This document shows, piece by piece, positions 5,784-5,865 of a DNA stretch of 5,865 bases (position 1 is the stretch's first letter; every line of letters begins with the position of its first letter). A model generated the notes under the pieces. It was not told the origin of the DNA, made no database searches, and worked only from the letters and a program-made list of their open reading frames with translations. The stretch spans positions 1 through 5,865 of the forward strand of contig CACYDZ010000061.1 in NCBI GenBank assembly GCA_902773265.1, written 5' to 3'. Both the position numbers and the translations under genes were made by a program. The DNA is from an uncultured Ruminococcus sp. (GTDB lineage: Bacteria > Bacillota > Clostridia > Oscillospirales > Acutalibacteraceae).

Positions 5784-5865
5784 TTTTGTCGAACTTTTTT
5801 CAAAAAGTTCGTGGGGTCAAGGGGCAACGCCCCTTGTGGGATTTTTAAGGGCAACGCCCTTAAAC
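5779..5865 (-). repeat. Dispersed hairpin repeat, copy B (upstream of dnaB, runs to window edge)
   Basis: Reverse complement of copy A (2314-2400), with 84 of 87 bases identical. Differences from A are at 5862 and 5846, which pair with each other in one stem, and at 5806. All three hairpins are perfect in this copy: a 9-bp stem with TTTAAGGGC/GCCCTTAAA arms (minus-strand reading), the 8-bp CAAGGGGC/GCCCCTTG stem, and the 8-bp GAACTTTT/AAAAGTTC stem at 5791-5810. Homology reaches the last base of the window, so the element may be longer. The orientation relative to its downstream gene is opposite to that of copy A. Confidence 0.92.

Noticed and set aside
5651..5854. 67-residue minus-strand open frame covering the dnaB leader and repeat B
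   Set aside because: It is a translation of repeat DNA and of dnaB in another frame, with no ribosome binding site at its start, and is not a plausible protein.
2314..5865. Composite transposon or CRISPR array made by the two repeats
   Set aside because: There is no transposase between or within the copies, the enclosed genes are core housekeeping genes, and two copies 3.4 kb apart are not an array.

Overview
The window is a compact, ordinary-looking bacterial chromosome segment. Four complete housekeeping genes all lie on the minus strand. In transcription order, from high to low coordinates, they are dnaB (replicative helicase), tilS (tRNA-Ile lysidine synthetase), hpt (hypoxanthine phosphoribosyltransferase) and ftsH (membrane AAA+ metalloprotease). 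The set of families, the strong GGAGG-type ribosome binding sites and the tilS-hpt-ftsH order point to a Bacillota (Firmicutes) genome. The protein style and the GC-rich hairpin repeats in AT-richer spacers suggest Clostridia, perhaps a Ruminococcus-like Oscillospiraceae member. That placement is an inference from general familiarity, not from a search.

Layout from low to high coordinates: 1-63 is an AT-rich spacer holding a good minus-strand promoter candidate that would serve a gene beyond the window start. 65-99 is a perfect 15-bp intrinsic terminator for ftsH. 112-2235 is ftsH. 2236-2434 is a 199-bp spacer with a perfect 10-bp hairpin and copy A of a hairpin-rich repeat. 2435-2977 is hpt, 2981-4366 is tilS and 4359-5723 is dnaB. 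5724-5865 is the dnaB leader, with another hairpin and copy B of the repeat, which runs to the window edge.

dnaB, tilS and hpt are packed as an operon: dnaB and tilS overlap by 8 nt and tilS and hpt are 3 nt apart. ftsH is separated by the repeat-bearing spacer and may be read through from hpt or have its own promoter; I see no convincing one. In Bacillus subtilis, TilS and HprT have been reported to form a complex that activates ftsH transcription, so the gene order may reflect a functional link.

The one element the genes do not explain is the repeat. Two copies match at 84 of 87 aligned positions, lie in opposite orientations, and each sits in the leader of a gene (ftsH and dnaB). Each copy has three hairpins in a row. 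Two of the three differences between the copies form a compensatory A-T to T-A exchange that keeps one stem perfect, which suggests the folded structure is or was maintained. I see no RNA gene, CRISPR array, transposase, phage gene or defence system, and no new protein-coding system.
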